Part shown: one piece after another, positions 51,774-51,949 of the stretch | Layout of the letters: every line of letters begins with the position of its first letter | Numbering within the stretch: position 1 is the stretch's first letter | From: Neocallimastix lanati (nom. inval.) | Taxonomy: Eukaryota; Neocallimastigomycota; Neocallimastigomycetes; Neocallimastigales; Neocallimastigaceae | Direction: 5' to 3' | Length of the DNA stretch: 51,949 nucleotides | Assembly (NCBI GenBank): GCA_016946835.1 | Contig: JACVTC010000303.1 | Location: forward strand, 1 to 51,949 | Notes under the pieces: generated by a model | Told to the model about the DNA's origin: nothing | Databases searched by the model: none | The model's input: only the letters and a program-made list of their open reading frames with translations | Made by a program: the position numbers and the translations under genes

Positions 51774-51949
51774 CTATTAATAATTTATAATAAAAAAATC
51801 CAAATTACTAATTTATGTTATATTACTTTAAAAAAATTTCATAATTATTTAAAACTACTACGCATCCATCAATTTAAACTCTAAAATTACAATTAATTAC
51901 TCATTAATAATATTAATCTTTTAATTTATTCATTTCATTCATTCAAATT

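Overview
This is a very AT-rich eukaryotic nuclear window. It has short GT-AG introns, long (AAT)n/poly-Asn tracts and a spliced ribosomal protein eS24 gene with a fungal-looking sequence. With dense Ty3 retrotransposons and a bacterial-type metal hydrolase gene that has gained introns, the best guess is an anaerobic gut fungus (Neocallimastigomycota). An AT-rich amoeba such as a dictyostelid is the main alternative. The organism is inferred, not shown.

Layout. Positions 1-43.7 kb are almost entirely nested retrotransposons. Element A (Ty3, minus, decayed) occupies the left end, and its 5' LTR is split by element B (Ty3, plus, 5464-13508), whose gag and pol are both open. Right of A are a K-family LTR fragment and a Ty1/copia element G (minus). 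G is cut in its protease by element K (plus, 14997-25575, TSD ATTGT) and apparently in its 5' LTR by element F (plus, 27207-43694, TSD TTCTT). K contains a 36-bp micro-LTR, the full Ty3 element C (15760-22809) and a solo LTR (24397-24778). F contains element D (28070-34662, TSD ATAAT) in its leader and a 5'-truncated A-family element E' (36085-39408) at the start of its pol. Joining the F pieces gives one B-like element: LTR, PBS, gag, -1 frameshift signal, pol, LTR.

The right 8 kb holds the host genes. These are a 7-exon UPF0173-type metallo-hydrolase (44184-45996) and eS24 (51290 to beyond the right edge). Between them lie a decayed copia gag with a short LTR (H) and 5'-truncated LINEs on the minus strand, two of them with clear target-site duplications.

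The most interesting signals are RNA-level devices of the retroelements. B and F share a textbook -1 frameshift architecture at the gag stop (UUUAAAC or AAAAAAC, 7-8 nt spacer, short hairpin with an 8-nt loop). The leaders of the otherwise divergent elements A and B share a structured module of about 240 nt, in which two hairpins keep their loops while the stems covary. C and D carry an 11-nt site abutting the 5' LTR that is complementary to the predicted mRNA 5' end (Tf1-style self-priming). The two copia leaders match the anticodon arm of tRNA-Lys(CUU). The A-family LTRs carry a tRNA-like A-box/B-box module. The B/F protease has DSC/DAC in place of the usual DSG/DTG.
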